A stretch of 64,000 nt of DNA from Archangium gephyra (GCF_001027285.1 NZ_CP011509.1:11432501-11496500); one strand, 5' to 3'; numbered from the stretch's first letter, positions 47,110 to 56,961 are shown. Notes: generated by a model not told the origin, from the sequence alone. Program-made: numbers and translations.

Positions 47110-49767
47110 ATGAGTGACTCGACCCACAAGACGCCCCGCTTTGCTCTCGCCTACGCCAGGATGCTGGTGCGCAGGCCCGGGCTCGTCATCCTCGCGATCC
47201 TCGCCCTGACCGGCGTGTCATTGTGGGGAACCTCCAAGCTGACCATCAACTCCAACCAGCTCGACCTCATCTCGCAGGATCTGCCCGAGGTGAAGGACGT
47301 CAAGCGCGTCATCGACATGGTCGGTGGCAGCGGCTACCTGATGCTGGCCCTGCGCGGCGAGGACGAGCCCACGCTCAAGAAGGCCGCCGACGACATCGCG
47401 GCCGGCCTGCTGGCGGACAAGGAGAACGTCCGCTTCATCACCTACAAGGTGCCCGTCGAGTTCGTGCAGCAGCAGATGGGCCTCTTCGTCAAGACGGAGG
47501 ACCTGGCCGAGGGCAAGCGCCGCATCATGGCGTACCTCAAGGACCAGCTGCGCCGCAACAACCCCTTCTTCATCGAGATCCAGAAGACCGAGCCGGTGAA
47601 GCTCGAGATGCAGGACCTCGTCGACAAGTACAGCAGCGTCGGCAAGAAGAGCATCCGGGATGACTACTACATCTCCAAGGACCGGAAGATGTTGCTCATC
47701 CTCATCAAGCCGATGTGGGACTCCAACCAGCTCGCCAAGACGAAGGTCTACGTCGAGAAGCTGCGCAAGGATCTCGCGGCCTACTCCAAGAGCGAGAAGG
47801 CCAATGGCGTGGAGGTCGTCGAGGACTACGCCAAGATGGGCGACAAGAAGCTGGTGGCCTACGGCTTCACCGGTTCCTACAAGACGGCGGTGGACGACTC
47901 GTACGCCATCGAGGAGTCGCTCGAGCCGGTGTCGCTGCTGGCCTTCGCGGCCATCTTCCTCATCACCATCCTGGCCTTCCGCAAGATCGTGCCCACGCTC
48001 ATCGTGTCCATCGGCACGGTGCTCGGCACCATCATCACCATGGGCTTCACCTACATCACCGTGGGCGAGCTCAACATGATCACCAGCATCCTCGGCGCGC
48101 TGCTGCTGGGGTTCGGCATCGACTACGGCCTGCACTTCATCTTCCGCACGCGGCTGGAGCTGGGCCAGGGCAAGCCCTATGACCAGGCCATCCAGGACGC
48201 GGTGGTGAACGCGGGCCGGCCGGCGCTGGTGTCCGCGGTGGTGACGTCCGGCTCGTTCTTCGTGCTGCTGGTCAGCGAGTTCCGCGGCTTCAGCCAGTTC
48301 GGCTTCCTGGCAGGCTGCGGCACCTTCATCATCGGCGTGCTGCTCTTCGCCTGGAGCCCGGCGCTGCTGGCGCTGGCGGGCCGCATCAACCCCGAGCTGC
48401 CCAAGAAGCTCATCGGCGAGATGAAGCCGCCGGCCACGCAGAGCGCCACCACGGGCAAGGAGCTGCGCATTCCCAAGCCCGGCCTGACGCTCGCCATCAG
48501 CACCGTCGTCGTGGGCATCCTGTGCTTCTTCGCCGTGCCGTGGAGCGACGTGGACGTGCCCACGGACAAGCCCGCCTCCTTCGCGGACCGCATCAAGGCC
48601 GGCATCCGCTTCAACTACAACAGCCGCGCCCTCATCCCCGAGGGCCAGACGTCGGTGCGCCTGCAGGATGAGATCAGCGAGCGCTTCGACATGTCCGCCG
48701 ATCCCATCGCCGTCTACAGCCGCACGCTGGAAGAGGCGAAGGCCATCTACGACGAGCTCGAGAATCCGGAGAAGCGCAAGACGAAGTACTCCGCCATCGA
48801 CCAGGTGGTGAGCATCTACACCTTCGTGCCTCCCCCGGAGACGGCCGCGGCCAACGCGAAGATCCTCCAGGAGTGGCAGGAGGAGCTGAAGGACATCGAC
48901 GTGGCGGCGCTGCCTCCGGAGGTGCAGGACAAGGCGGCCCTCTTCATGAAGATGCTGGAGGCCCGGCCCTACGACGTGCACGGGGTGCCGGAGATCTACG
49001 CCTCGCAGTTCCGCCACCTGCCGGAGACGAAGCCGGAGAACCACGGCTACCTCACGTTCATCTACCCGAGCGTGGACCTGTGGGACGGCAAGAAGATGCT
49101 CACGTTCGTGGACCAGACGAACAACATCCCCACCCCCGAGGTGAAGGATGCGCAGGGCCACGTCATCGCCGAGGCGCAGGTGCGCCGGGCCGCGGGCGCC
49201 GCCCAGCTGTTCGCGCGGCTGGCGCGCATCGTGCTCGGCGACGGCCAGCTCACCGTGATGCTGGTGACGCTGTGGATCCTCGTCATGCACTTCCTGGACT
49301 TCCGCAACGTGAAGCTGGCGCTGGCCTCCGTCATCCCGCTCACGGTGGGTCTGGCGATGATGCTGGGCCTGATGACGATGTTCGACCTGCACCTGAACTT
49401 CATGAACATCATCATCCTGCCCATCCTGCTGGGCTTCGGCGTGAGTCACGGCCTCTACCTGCTGCACCGCTTCCTGGAGGGCACCTCGCCCGTGGTGGCG
49501 CTGCGCAGCGTGGGCGCCGCGGTGGCCTCGTCCACGCTGACGACGGCCGCGGGCTTCGCCGCGCTGATGGTGGCCAGCCACAACGGCCTGAAGTCCATGG
49601 GCATCGTGGCCTGCATCGGCCTCATCACCACGCTGGTGGTGTCCTTCACGGTGCTCGCCGCCGTGATGCAGGTGATGTGGGACCGGTTGCCGCGCAAGGT
49701 GCAGGACGGCGTGGCGCATACGCCCTCCCCGTCGCCTTCCAAGAAGGACGAGTCCGAGGCGGCCTGA
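47110..49767 (+). CDS. MMPL/RND-superfamily exporter (HAE3/HpnN-like)
   Basis: The protein has 885 residues. The layout is that of a duplicated RND unit: TM1 (LVILAILALTGVSLWG), a periplasmic loop of ~230 residues, five TMs (about 280-415, including LGALLLGFGIDYGLHFIFR), then TM7, a second loop and five more TMs (ILLGFGVSHGLYLLHRF). GFGIDYGLH carries the family's proton-relay Asp; the second copy has GFGVSHG instead. HAE3/HpnN proteins move hydrophobic lipids such as hopanoids to the outer membrane. The neighbouring MlaC-like and S1P-lyase genes support a lipid role, but cargo is inferred. Confidence 0.9.
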   Translation: MSDSTHKTPRFALAYARMLVRRPGLVILAILALTGVSLWGTSKLTINSNQLDLISQDLPEVKDVKRVIDMVGGSGYLMLALRGEDEPTLKKAADDIAAGLLADKENVRFITYKVPVEFVQQQMGLFVKTEDLAEGKRRIMAYLKDQLRRNNPFFIEIQKTEPVKLEMQDLVDKYSSVGKKSIRDDYYISKDRKMLLILIKPMWDSNQLAKTKVYVEKLRKDLAAYSKSEKANGVEVVEDYAKMGDKKLVAYGFTGSYKTAVDDSYAIEESLEPVSLLAFAAIFLITILAFRKIVPTLIVSIGTVLGTIITMGFTYITVGELNMITSILGALLLGFGIDYGLHFIFRTRLELGQGKPYDQAIQDAVVNAGRPALVSAVVTSGSFFVLLVSEFRGFSQFGFLAGCGTFIIGVLLFAWSPALLALAGRINPELPKKLIGEMKPPATQSATTGKELRIPKPGLTLAISTVVVGILCFFAVPWSDVDVPTDKPASFADRIKAGIRFNYNSRALIPEGQTSVRLQDEISERFDMSADPIAVYSRTLEEAKAIYDELENPEKRKTKYSAIDQVVSIYTFVPPPETAAANAKILQEWQEELKDIDVAALPPEVQDKAALFMKMLEARPYDVHGVPEIYASQFRHLPETKPENHGYLTFIYPSVDLWDGKKMLTFVDQTNNIPTPEVKDAQGHVIAEAQVRRAAGAAQLFARLARIVLGDGQLTVMLVTLWILVMHFLDFRNVKLALASVIPLTVGLAMMLGLMTMFDLHLNFMNIIILPILLGFGVSHGLYLLHRFLEGTSPVVALRSVGAAVASSTLTTAAGFAALMVASHNGLKSMGIVACIGLITTLVVSFTVLAAVMQVMWDRLPRKVQDGVAHTPSPSPSKKDESEAA

Positions 49768-49822
49768 AGCACTCCCGCTGAGACAGGGATCCGGAAACTA
49801 CCGGGTCTCGTGAAGTGAGAAA

Positions 49823-49875
49823 GAGCCCGGGCTCCGGGGAAGGCGACACGAATCGTCCCTTCCCGGCCCGGGCTC
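49823..49875. terminator. Long imperfect hairpin between the exporter and the FGGY kinase
   Basis: gagcccggg (49823-49831) pairs perfectly with cccgggctc (49867-49875); the inner parts add five and four more pairs with small bulges. It lies 55 bp after the exporter stop and ends 14 bp before the kinase start. No clear T-tract, so it could be a terminator or a leader structure. Confidence 0.45.
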
Positions 49876-49889
49876 GTTACATTTGCGGG

Positions 49890-51503
49890 GTGTCCACTTC
49901 CGGTACCCCCTCCATCCTGGCCATCGACCTCGGGACCTCGGCCGTGAAGCTGGCGGCCATCACCCTGCGCGGCACCATCCTCGGCGGTGAGGTGGAGCCC
50001 CAGGAACTCCGCCTGCTGCCCGACGGAGGCGCCGAGCAGGACCCCGAGGACTGGTGGTCCGCCATCGTCCGCGCCACCCGCCGCCTGCTGGACAAGGGCG
50101 TCGTCTCAGCGGACGACATCGTCGGCATCAACATCAGCTCCCAGTGGTCCGGCACCGTCGCCGTGGACGAGCACGGCAAGCCCCTGCGTCCCGCCATCAT
50201 CTGGATGGACTCGCGCGGCGAGGCCTACGTGCGGCGCGCCGCCCATGGCTTCATGCCCGTCGAGGGTTTCGGCCTCGCCCGCCTGCTCACCTGGGTGCGG
50301 CTGACCGGTGGTGCGCCTACCCTCACGGGGAAGGACCCGCTCGGCCACATCCTCTACCTGAAGCACGAGCACCCCGCCGTCTACCGCGACACCTACAAGT
50401 TCCTGGAGCCCAAGGACTGGCTCAACCTGCGGCTGAGCGGCCGCTTCGCCTCCTCCTTCGACACCATCACCCTGCACTGGGTCACCGACAACCGGGACCT
50501 GCAGCGCATCCACTACGACGAGCGGCTGCTCCAACTCACCGGGCTGCCGCGCGAGAAGCTGCCCGACCTGGTGCCCGCCGCCAGCGTGCTCGGCCCCCTG
50601 CGGCCCGAGGCCGCCCGCGCCCTGGGACTGAGCGAGAAGGTCCAGATCATCACCGGGGCGCCGGACATCCTCGCCGCCGCCGTGGGCTCGGGCGCGGTGC
50701 GCGATTACGAAGCCCACCTGTGCGTCGGCACGTCCTCGTGGATCAGCTGCCACCTGCCCTTCAAGAAGACGGACGTCTTCCACCAGATGGGCACGCTGCC
50801 CTCGGCGCTCCCGGGCCGCTACCTCCTCACCAACGAGCAGGAGTCCGCCGGCATCTGTCTGTCCTTCCTCAAGGACAACATCCTCTTCGGCCACGAGGAG
50901 CTCGCCCGGGACGGCAACACCGACGACCAGGGCCAGGCCTCGGCGGACCTCTACAAGGTGCTCGAGAAGGAGGCGGACCGGATCCCCGCGGGCAGCGACA
51001 AGCTCATCTTCATGCCCTGGCTCAACGGCGAGCGCAGCCCCGTGGATGACCAGCGCCTGCGCGGTGGCTTCTTCAACCAGTCCCTCAAGACGACGCGCGG
51101 GCACATGGTGCGCGCCGTGCTCGAGGGCGTGGCCTACAACTCGCGCTGGCTCTTCACCTACGTGGAGAAGTTCGTCGGCCGCAGGCTGGACTCCCTCCGC
51201 CTCATCGGTGGCGGGGCGCGCTCTCCGCTGTGGTGTCAGATCATCGCCGACGTGCTGGACCGGCGCATCCAACAGGTGGACGAGCCCGTGCTGGCCAACG
51301 CGCGCGGCGCGGCCTTCCAGGCGGCCCTGGCGCTCGGGCACCTCACGGTGGACGAGATTCCCTCGCTCGTCCCCGTGGCGAGGACCTTCGAACCCAACCC
51401 CCAGAACCGCGGGCTCTATGACGAGCTCTTCAGCGAGTTCGTGAACCTCTACAAGTCCAACAAGGCCATCTTCGCGCGGCTCAACCGCGCCCGGAGCGCC
51501 TGA
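49890..51503 (+). CDS. FGGY-family carbohydrate kinase (xylulokinase-like)
   Basis: The protein has 537 residues from a GTG at 49890 ([20 protein letters not shown]). ATPase-fold blocks: phosphate-1 [39 protein letters not shown], phosphate-2 [12 protein letters not shown] and adenosine [16 protein letters not shown]. These point to a xylulokinase-like sugar kinase acting in the cytoplasm, but the substrate cannot be read from sequence. The next gene, an S1P-lyase homologue, starts 26 nt after its stop, so the two are probably co-transcribed. No sugar transporter or isomerase gene is next to it. Confidence 0.85.
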   Translation: MSTSGTPSILAIDLGTSAVKLAAITLRGTILGGEVEPQELRLLPDGGAEQDPEDWWSAIVRATRRLLDKGVVSADDIVGINISSQWSGTVAVDEHGKPLRPAIIWMDSRGEAYVRRAAHGFMPVEGFGLARLLTWVRLTGGAPTLTGKDPLGHILYLKHEHPAVYRDTYKFLEPKDWLNLRLSGRFASSFDTITLHWVTDNRDLQRIHYDERLLQLTGLPREKLPDLVPAASVLGPLRPEAARALGLSEKVQIITGAPDILAAAVGSGAVRDYEAHLCVGTSSWISCHLPFKKTDVFHQMGTLPSALPGRYLLTNEQESAGICLSFLKDNILFGHEELARDGNTDDQGQASADLYKVLEKEADRIPAGSDKLIFMPWLNGERSPVDDQRLRGGFFNQSLKTTRGHMVRAVLEGVAYNSRWLFTYVEKFVGRRLDSLRLIGGGARSPLWCQIIADVLDRRIQQVDEPVLANARGAAFQAALALGHLTVDEIPSLVPVARTFEPNPQNRGLYDELFSEFVNLYKSNKAIFARLNRARSA

Positions 51504-51529
51504 GTCGAACACGGGAGCACTGCAACCCC

Positions 51530-53056
51530 ATGGATCTACCCGAGCTCGGAGCGAACCTCCTCAACCGCGTCCCTCCCCGGCTGCTGTCGGCGGCGGAGCG
51601 CTACCTCAAGAACATCCCCCTGCTGCGAGACCGGCTGGAGAAGGAGACGGACTCGATGCTGGCCGACCTGGAGGGCGGACTGAAGCCCTACCGCGGCCAG
51701 ACGCCCACCTTCGACACGCTCCCCTCCAAGGGCCTCTCGCACGAGCAGGTGCTCAAGCAGATGGAGGACATGCGCCAGAAGGAGGAGGACCGCTGGAAGG
51801 ACGGCTACGTGTCGGGCGCCGTGTACCACGGTGACTCCGGCCACATCGACTTCCTCAACCGCGTGTACGCGATCAACTCGCAGGCCAACCCGCTGCACGC
51901 GGACCTCTGGCCGAGCGCCACCAAGTTCGAGGCCGAGGTGGTGGCCATGACGGCCCACATGCTCGGCGCCGCCGAGGCCAACGCGGGCCGGGCTCCGGAC
52001 GAGCACATCTGTGGCGCGCTCTCCTCGGGCGGCACCGAGAGCATCATGCTCGCGATGAAGACGTACCGGGATTGGGCTCGCGACACGAAGGGCATCACCC
52101 ATCCGGAGATGGTGGCCCCCTCGAGCGCGCACCCGGCCTTCGACAAGGCCGCGCACTACTTCGGCATCAAGATGGTGCGTGTGCCGGTGGGCCCGGACTA
52201 CCGCGCGGACGTGAAGGCCACGCGCAAGGCCATCACCCGCAACACCATCGTGCTCATCGGTTCGGCGCCGGGGTTCCCGCACGGAGTCATCGATCCCATC
52301 GAGGAGCTGTCGGAGCTGGCGCGCAAGCGGGGCATCGGCTTCCACACCGACGCGTGCCTGGGCGGCTTCGTGCTGCCCTGGGCGCGCAAGCTGGGCTACC
52401 CGGTGCCGGACTTCGACTTCCGGCTGCCCGGTGTCACCACCATGTCCGCGGACACGCACAAGTTCGGCTACGCGGCCAAGGGCACCTCCGTGGTGCTGTA
52501 CCGGGGCACGGCGCTGCGCTCCTACCAGTACTTCACCGCCACCGAGTGGCCCGGCGGCATCTACTTCTCCCCCACCTTCTCCGGCAGCCGGCCGGGGGCC
52601 CTCATCGCGGCCGCCTGGGCCTCGCTCGTGGCCACCGGGGAGGAGGGCTACCTGGACGCCACCCGCCGCATCCTCGAGACGGCGGACGTCCTCAAGCGCG
52701 GCATCCGCTCCATTCCGGGCATGCACGTGCTCGGCGAGCCGCTCTTCGTCATCGCCTTCGGCTCGGACGACGTGAACATCTACAAGGTGATGGAGCACAT
52801 GGGCGAGAAGGGCTGGAGCCTCAACGGGCTGCACAAGCCGGCCGCGGTGCACCTGTGCGTCACCCAGCGGCACACGCAGCCCGGGGTGGCCGAGCGCTTC
52901 CTCGAGGACCTGAAGGCCGCCATCGCGCACGTGCGTGCCCACCCGGAGGAGAAGGGCACCATGGCGCCCGTCTACGGCATGGCGGGCACCGTGCCCTTCC
53001 GCGGGCTCTTGAGCGACCTGCTCAAGAAGTACATGGACCTCATCTACAAGGTCTGA
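51530..53056 (+). CDS. Sphingosine-1-phosphate lyase homologue (PLP-dependent)
   Basis: The protein has 508 residues and is similar to eukaryotic S1P lyase over its whole length: [109 protein letters not shown], and [23 protein letters not shown] is expected on Lys311 in SADTHK. The human enzyme has a membrane anchor; here the N-terminus ([20 protein letters not shown]) is amphipathic without a clear TM helix. It should cleave phosphorylated sphingoid bases to fatty aldehyde and phosphoethanolamine. Myxobacteria make sphingolipids, so a native substrate is plausible. It follows the FGGY kinase gene. Confidence 0.92.
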   Translation: MDLPELGANLLNRVPPRLLSAAERYLKNIPLLRDRLEKETDSMLADLEGGLKPYRGQTPTFDTLPSKGLSHEQVLKQMEDMRQKEEDRWKDGYVSGAVYHGDSGHIDFLNRVYAINSQANPLHADLWPSATKFEAEVVAMTAHMLGAAEANAGRAPDEHICGALSSGGTESIMLAMKTYRDWARDTKGITHPEMVAPSSAHPAFDKAAHYFGIKMVRVPVGPDYRADVKATRKAITRNTIVLIGSAPGFPHGVIDPIEELSELARKRGIGFHTDACLGGFVLPWARKLGYPVPDFDFRLPGVTTMSADTHKFGYAAKGTSVVLYRGTALRSYQYFTATEWPGGIYFSPTFSGSRPGALIAAAWASLVATGEEGYLDATRRILETADVLKRGIRSIPGMHVLGEPLFVIAFGSDDVNIYKVMEHMGEKGWSLNGLHKPAAVHLCVTQRHTQPGVAERFLEDLKAAIAHVRAHPEEKGTMAPVYGMAGTVPFRGLLSDLLKKYMDLIYKV

Positions 53057-53066
53057 GCGCGCGCGG

Positions 53067-53072
53067 TAGTGT
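53067..53072 (+). promoter_or_regulatory. Candidate -10 (TAGTGT) for the small lipoprotein gene
   Basis: TAGTGT, then 7 nt (cgcgccc), then ATG at 53080: the spacing expected for a leaderless transcript. There is no SD. It lies in the 23-bp gap after the S1P-lyase stop. Confidence 0.35.
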
Positions 53073-53079
53073 CGCGCCC

Positions 53080-53364
53080 ATGCGAAAGACACTCCTTCTC
53101 ATCGCCTTCGGGGCCACGGGTTGCATCTATCCCCACACGCAGTTCACCGACACGGACCTCGAGCGGCAGGCGCCGTTCGGGGTCATCAATATCGATTTCA
53201 CCCACCGGTACATCATCGACCCGCGCACGGAGAGCTGTTTCCTCCGGACCTCTATCGGTGAGGGCGGCGCGATGGTGGCCGTCCCGTGCGCGAAGCTGAA
53301 GAAGAACGTGCCCGAGGCGGCGGCCTTCATCACCTGGGAGCCGTCGGACGCGGCGGCGCAGTGA
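53080..53364 (+). CDS. Small putative lipoprotein
   Basis: The protein has 94 residues. MRKTLLLIAFGATGC is a lipoprotein signal with lipobox ATGC (Cys15). The mature ~80 residues (FTDTDLERQAPFGVINIDFT, then FLRTSIGEGGAMVAVPCAKL) show no known domain; two further Cys could form a disulfide. Function is unknown. Its start lies 23 bp after the S1P-lyase gene and may use its own leaderless promoter. Confidence 0.65.
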   Translation: MRKTLLLIAFGATGCIYPHTQFTDTDLERQAPFGVINIDFTHRYIIDPRTESCFLRTSIGEGGAMVAVPCAKLKKNVPEAAAFITWEPSDAAAQ

Positions 53365-53393
53365 CCCGGGCGGTGAGTGCGGCTCCGGCCCAG

Positions 53394-53411
53394 GTGTCAC
53401 AGAAGTGTCAC
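53394..53411 (+). promoter_or_regulatory. Candidate Pho box upstream of the phosphate genes
   Basis: GTGTCAC-AGAA-GTGTCAC has the 7-4-7 spacing of the PhoB box (consensus CTGTCAT-N4-CTGTCAT, 5 of 7 matches in each half). A candidate -10, TACAGT, lies at 53434-53439, followed by 6 nt and the ATG of the receiver gene. The spacing suits a PhoB-activated promoter without a -35. Confidence 0.55.
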
Positions 53412-53445
53412 GAGCACGTGAAGGGGAGGCCCCTACAGTCCGCGC

Positions 53446-53799
53446 ATGCCGCACATCCTGATCGTCGATGACGAACCGGACCTGGCGGGGCTGCTGGCGT
53501 ACAACCTCGGGCGGGCGGGCTTCACCACCACCCAGGCGCATACAGGAGCGGAAGCCCTGGCGCGGGTGCACGAGGCCCTGCCGGACCTGGTTCTGCTGGA
53601 CCTGATGTTGCCCGACATGGATGGAGCGGAGCTGTACCGCCAGCTCCGGGCCGACCCGGCCACGCACCACCTGCGCGTCCTGGTGCTCTCCGCCCGTCCG
53701 GATGCCCACGCCCGCGTCCAGGGGGTGGAGGTCATCCTCAAGCCTTTCAAGGTGCAGGAGGTGGTGGCGCGGGTGACAGCGCTGCTACGAACTCCTTGA
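53446..53799 (+). CDS. Single-domain response regulator (receiver only)
   Basis: The protein has 117 residues starting MPHILIVDDEPDLAGLL. It has acidic DDE, phosphoacceptor Asp52 in LVLLDLMLPDMDG, LVLSARPD and the conserved Lys in LKPFKVQEV. The sequence is closest in style to OmpR/PhoB receivers, but the DNA-binding domain is missing. No histidine kinase gene is adjacent. It lies between a candidate Pho box and a DUF47/PiT pair, so a role in phosphate control is likely but inferred. The start is probably leaderless (TACAGT 6 nt before). Confidence 0.9.
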   Translation: MPHILIVDDEPDLAGLLAYNLGRAGFTTTQAHTGAEALARVHEALPDLVLLDLMLPDMDGAELYRQLRADPATHHLRVLVLSARPDAHARVQGVEVILKPFKVQEVVARVTALLRTP

Positions 53800-53905
53800 A
53801 GCACCAACGCATCTTTCATGCTGGTAGTTATGCGCAGGTGTTGTAGTCACGCCCTCGCAACGGATGGGTGACTGGACGTATCGGGTCCGGCCCAGGAGAA
53901 GCGCG

Positions 53906-54532
53906 ATGCTCGAAAAGCTGATGCCCAAGTCGGACGAATTCTTCGACGACTTCGATGCCCAGTGTGCCGTCACGGTGGAAGGCGCCCGCATGCTGCATGC
54001 CCTGCTGAGCGACTTCCGGGACGTAGGCGCCCGGGTGCAAGCCCTGAAGGACATTGAGCACAAGGGCGACGAGGTGACGCACACCGCCTTCAACCGGCTG
54101 CACAAGCAGTTCATCACCCCGTTCGACCGGGCGCAGATCCACACCCTGCTGGGTCGCATCGACGACGTGTTGGACCTGACCAACGCCGCGGCGGCGCGCA
54201 TCCACTACTACGAGATCCAGTCGAGCCTGCCGGACGCCACGGAGCTGGCGCGGCTGCTAGTGATCAGCGCCGAGAAGGTCCAGGAGGTGGTGGCGGCGCT
54301 GCGGCTCATCAAGAAGCCCGAGCAGATCCTCGCCGGCTGCAAGGAGATCAAGCAGCTGGAGACGCAGGCGGACGAGGTGCTGCGCGCGGGGCTGGGCCGG
54401 CTCTTCAAGAGTGGGTCGGACCCGCTGACGATCATCAAGTGGAAGGAGATCTACGACCTCATCGAGACCGCCACGGACAAGTGCCAGGGCGTGGCGAACG
54501 TCATCGAAGGCGTGGTCCTGGAGCACTCGTAA
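53906..54532 (+). CDS. DUF47/PhoU-like regulator of phosphate transport
   Basis: The protein has 208 residues from the ATG at 53906, with AGGAG about 7 nt upstream. It is all-helical with two PhoU-like bundles (FFDDFDAQCAVTVEGARML, KDIEHKGDEVTHTAFNRLH, ETQADEVLRAGLGRLF, KWKEIYDLIETATDKC). The TIGR00153 (DUF47) family is usually encoded directly before a PiT transporter and modulates its activity, as here. Its TAA overlaps the permease ATG (TAATG), so translation is coupled. Confidence 0.93.
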   Translation: MLEKLMPKSDEFFDDFDAQCAVTVEGARMLHALLSDFRDVGARVQALKDIEHKGDEVTHTAFNRLHKQFITPFDRAQIHTLLGRIDDVLDLTNAAAARIHYYEIQSSLPDATELARLLVISAEKVQEVVAALRLIKKPEQILAGCKEIKQLETQADEVLRAGLGRLFKSGSDPLTIIKWKEIYDLIETATDKCQGVANVIEGVVLEHS

Positions 54533-55556
54533 TGCTTCTCGCCGCTGTCATCCTCATCGTCGCGGTCGCGCTCGTCTTCGATTTCATCAACGGCTTCCAC
54601 GACGCGGCCAACTCCATCGCCACGGTGGTGTCCACGCGAGTGCTGTCGCCGAACCTGGCGGTGGCGTGGGCGGCCTTCTTCAACTTCGTCGCGGCGTTCG
54701 GCGGCGGAGTGAAGGTGGCCAACACCATGGGCAAGGGCATCATCGACTTCGAGATGCTGCGGGCCTCGGGCTCTCAAGCGGTGCTGCTGGTCATCTTCTC
54801 GGCGCTGATGGGCGCCATCGCGTGGAACCTGCTGACGTGGTGGTGGGGCCTGCCCTCCTCGTCCTCGCACGCGCTGGCGGGGGGATGATTGGCGCCACGC
54901 TGCCGGTGCTCGGCTTCGCCGGGCTGGTGGGCTCGGGCATCGCGAAGATCGCCGCCTTCATCGTGCTCTCGCCGCTCATCGGCATGGTGCTGGGCACGGC
55001 GCTGATGGTGGCGAGCACGTGGGCGGTGCACAAGCAGACGCCGCTGAAGGTGGACACGTGGTTCCGGCGGCTGCAGCTCGTGTCGTCGGCCATCTTCTCC
55101 TACAGCCACGGCACCAATGACGCGCAGAAGGTGATGGGCATCATCGCGGTGGTGCTCTTCGGCACCATCTGGAAGGACCGGCCCTTCCACATCGACTGGT
55201 GGATGATCATCTCGTGCCACGCGGCCATCGCGCTGGGGACCTTCTTCGGAGGGTGGCGCATCGTGAAGACGATGGGACACAGCCTCACGAAGCTGGCGCC
55301 CATTGGAGGCTTCGCGGCGGAGACGGGTGGAGGCGTCACCATCATCGCGCTGGCGAAGCTGGGCATCCCGGTGTCCACCACGCACACCATCACGGGCGCC
55401 ATCACGGGCGTGGGCTCGACGAAGGGCTGGCGCGCGGTGAAGTGGGGCACGGCCGGCCGCATCATCTGGGCGTGGGTGTTCACCATCCCCGCCTCGGCGC
55501 TCATGGCCGTGCTCGTCTATGGACTGTCCCGGCTGGTGGTGATGGCGGTGGGGTGA
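54532..55556 (+). pseudogene. pit: PiT-family phosphate permease, frameshifted at a G6 run
   Basis: The first frame (54532-54888) reads MLLAAVILIVAVALVFDFIN, GFHDAANSIATVVSTRVLSP and continues to SSSSHALAGG, then stops at TGA 54886-54888. The +1-corrected frame runs on with MIGATLPVLGFAG, SYSHGTNDAQKVMGIIAVVL and PVSTTHTITGAITGVGSTKG. Together these are the two halves and signature motifs of a PiT transporter of ~341 residues, missing one G in the run 54879-54884. PiT carries phosphate with H+ or Na+ across the inner membrane. The strong conservation on both sides suggests a sequence error or very recent mutation. It is coupled to the DUF47 gene. Confidence 0.9.
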
Positions 55557-55611
55557 GCGCCACGCGAGGCGGGAGGCCAAGGCCTCCCGCTTCCCGGAAT
55601 GGCTCTCCAGC

Positions 55612-56844
55612 TCAGCTCGCCACAACCTCGTTCGACGGGTCGCCCCCTTCGGGCACCGGCGAGCTCTGACGCTTCACTTCATCCTCGTACGCGACGAGCA
55701 CGAGCGCCCGCAGCTTCTCGAGGTCGCTCGGTGCGTTGAAGTACACGCGGCTCTTGCCGATGCTTTCGGGGGTGGCCTCCACCTCGAAGCCCTTGGCCAG
55801 CATCAAGGCCTGCTCGATGGGGACGCGGGACACGAGGGACTTCTTCTTGCCGTTGGTGAAGGCCCGCAGGAACCAGGAAGTCACCTTGCCCAGGTTGATG
55901 CCGAAGTAGCTCGCCGAGTCCTTGTAGCTGACGGTTTGCTTGATGGGCGATTCCGCGCAGATCCGCTGGACGATCCGGAAGATCTCCAGCTCCACCTCGG
56001 TCGTTTCGATCTGGGCGTTGGAGGACGGCTCGACCGCGGCGGCGGCCGCCTGGAGCGACTCCGCGGCAGACGGAGGAGCGGGCGGAGCAGCGACAGGCGC
56101 GGGCGCCTGCACATTCGGCTGAGCAATCTCCTGCTGAATCGACTTCGTCATCATGTCGAGCAGGGTCGTCTGGATGGCCTTCTTGACGATGGGTACGAAC
56201 CGCTCCACCACGTTCTTCGTCACGCGGCCTGAAACGAGCTCCACCTCGGCGAGCAGGAACCGGACGAAGCTCTCGGAGGGATTGCGCAGCAGCTCGTTGA
56301 TGAGCGTCGTCACCTTGCCCACGAAGATGATCTCCTCCGCGTGGCCCTGGATGGACTCGGAGTTGAATGCTTCCTTCGTGAAAGGGCGGAGGAGCTCGAC
56401 CTCCCTCTCGGTGAACGAGAGGATGTTGAACTCCATGAACGGCGCGGAGTCCATCATGTTCTGCGCCTGGAGATCCGTGAAGAAACGGTAGCGGATGCCA
56501 TTCGTCACGACACCGATTCGCACCGACGGCGTGGCGTTGAAGTACCGCGAGAGCTGACCATCATGGTCCTCGGGTGCCGCATCCGCGGCCTTGCACTCGA
56601 TGAAGAGGGCAGGCTGTCCCTTGAGGTGAAGCGCGTAATCGACCTTCTCAAGGACTCCGCCCCGCTTCTTGGCGAAGTCGGCCACGTATTCCGGCTGGGT
56701 CTCCGTAGGATCGTAGACGTCGTAACCGAGCACCTGGAGGAAGGGCAGGATGAGTGCCTGTTTCGTGGCCTGTTCGCCCTTGATGAAGGCCTGCCGCTTC
56801 TTCACCTGCTCCGAGAGCTGCCTCAAATCCTCACTGAGTCCCAT
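55612..56844 (-). CDS. Orphan type I restriction HsdR-N-terminal-domain endonuclease
   Basis: The protein has 410 residues from the ATG ending at 56844, with AGGGGG upstream. The N-terminal ~150 residues match the HsdR N-terminal nuclease fold (COG4748): IKGEQATKQALILPFLQVLG, then KVDYALHLKG and FIECKAAD. Asp69, Glu83 and Lys85 make the PD-(D/E)xK site. The middle is helical, followed by a Pro/Ala linker (APAPVAAPPAPPSAA) and a C-terminal domain with YKDSASYFGINLGK. There is no helicase part and no hsdM or hsdS beside it. It could be a stand-alone defence nuclease; this is inference. It is next to a HepT/MntA module. Confidence 0.82.
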   Translation of the reverse strand: MGLSEDLRQLSEQVKKRQAFIKGEQATKQALILPFLQVLGYDVYDPTETQPEYVADFAKKRGGVLEKVDYALHLKGQPALFIECKAADAAPEDHDGQLSRYFNATPSVRIGVVTNGIRYRFFTDLQAQNMMDSAPFMEFNILSFTEREVELLRPFTKEAFNSESIQGHAEEIIFVGKVTTLINELLRNPSESFVRFLLAEVELVSGRVTKNVVERFVPIVKKAIQTTLLDMMTKSIQQEIAQPNVQAPAPVAAPPAPPSAAESLQAAAAAVEPSSNAQIETTEVELEIFRIVQRICAESPIKQTVSYKDSASYFGINLGKVTSWFLRAFTNGKKKSLVSRVPIEQALMLAKGFEVEATPESIGKSRVYFNAPSDLEKLRALVLVAYEDEVKRQSSPVPEGGDPSNEVVAS

Positions 56845-56961
56845 TCGTTCCCCCTCACGCCTTGGCGCAGGCGCAAACGTGTCACAGCGAACACTCGGGA
56901 CCTTACTGCACCGGGCTCCAGGCCCCAAATGACGCCAGCCGCAATGAGGACGATGAAGGGT

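Noticed and set aside
47218-49719. 833-codon minus-strand frame opposite the MMPL exporter
   Set aside because: Shadow frame rich in His/Asp/Arg; the plus-strand protein has clear membrane segments and family motifs.
55612-56844. Complete type I restriction-modification system
   Set aside because: No helicase region, hsdM or hsdS genes are present; only the N-terminal nuclease domain is seen.
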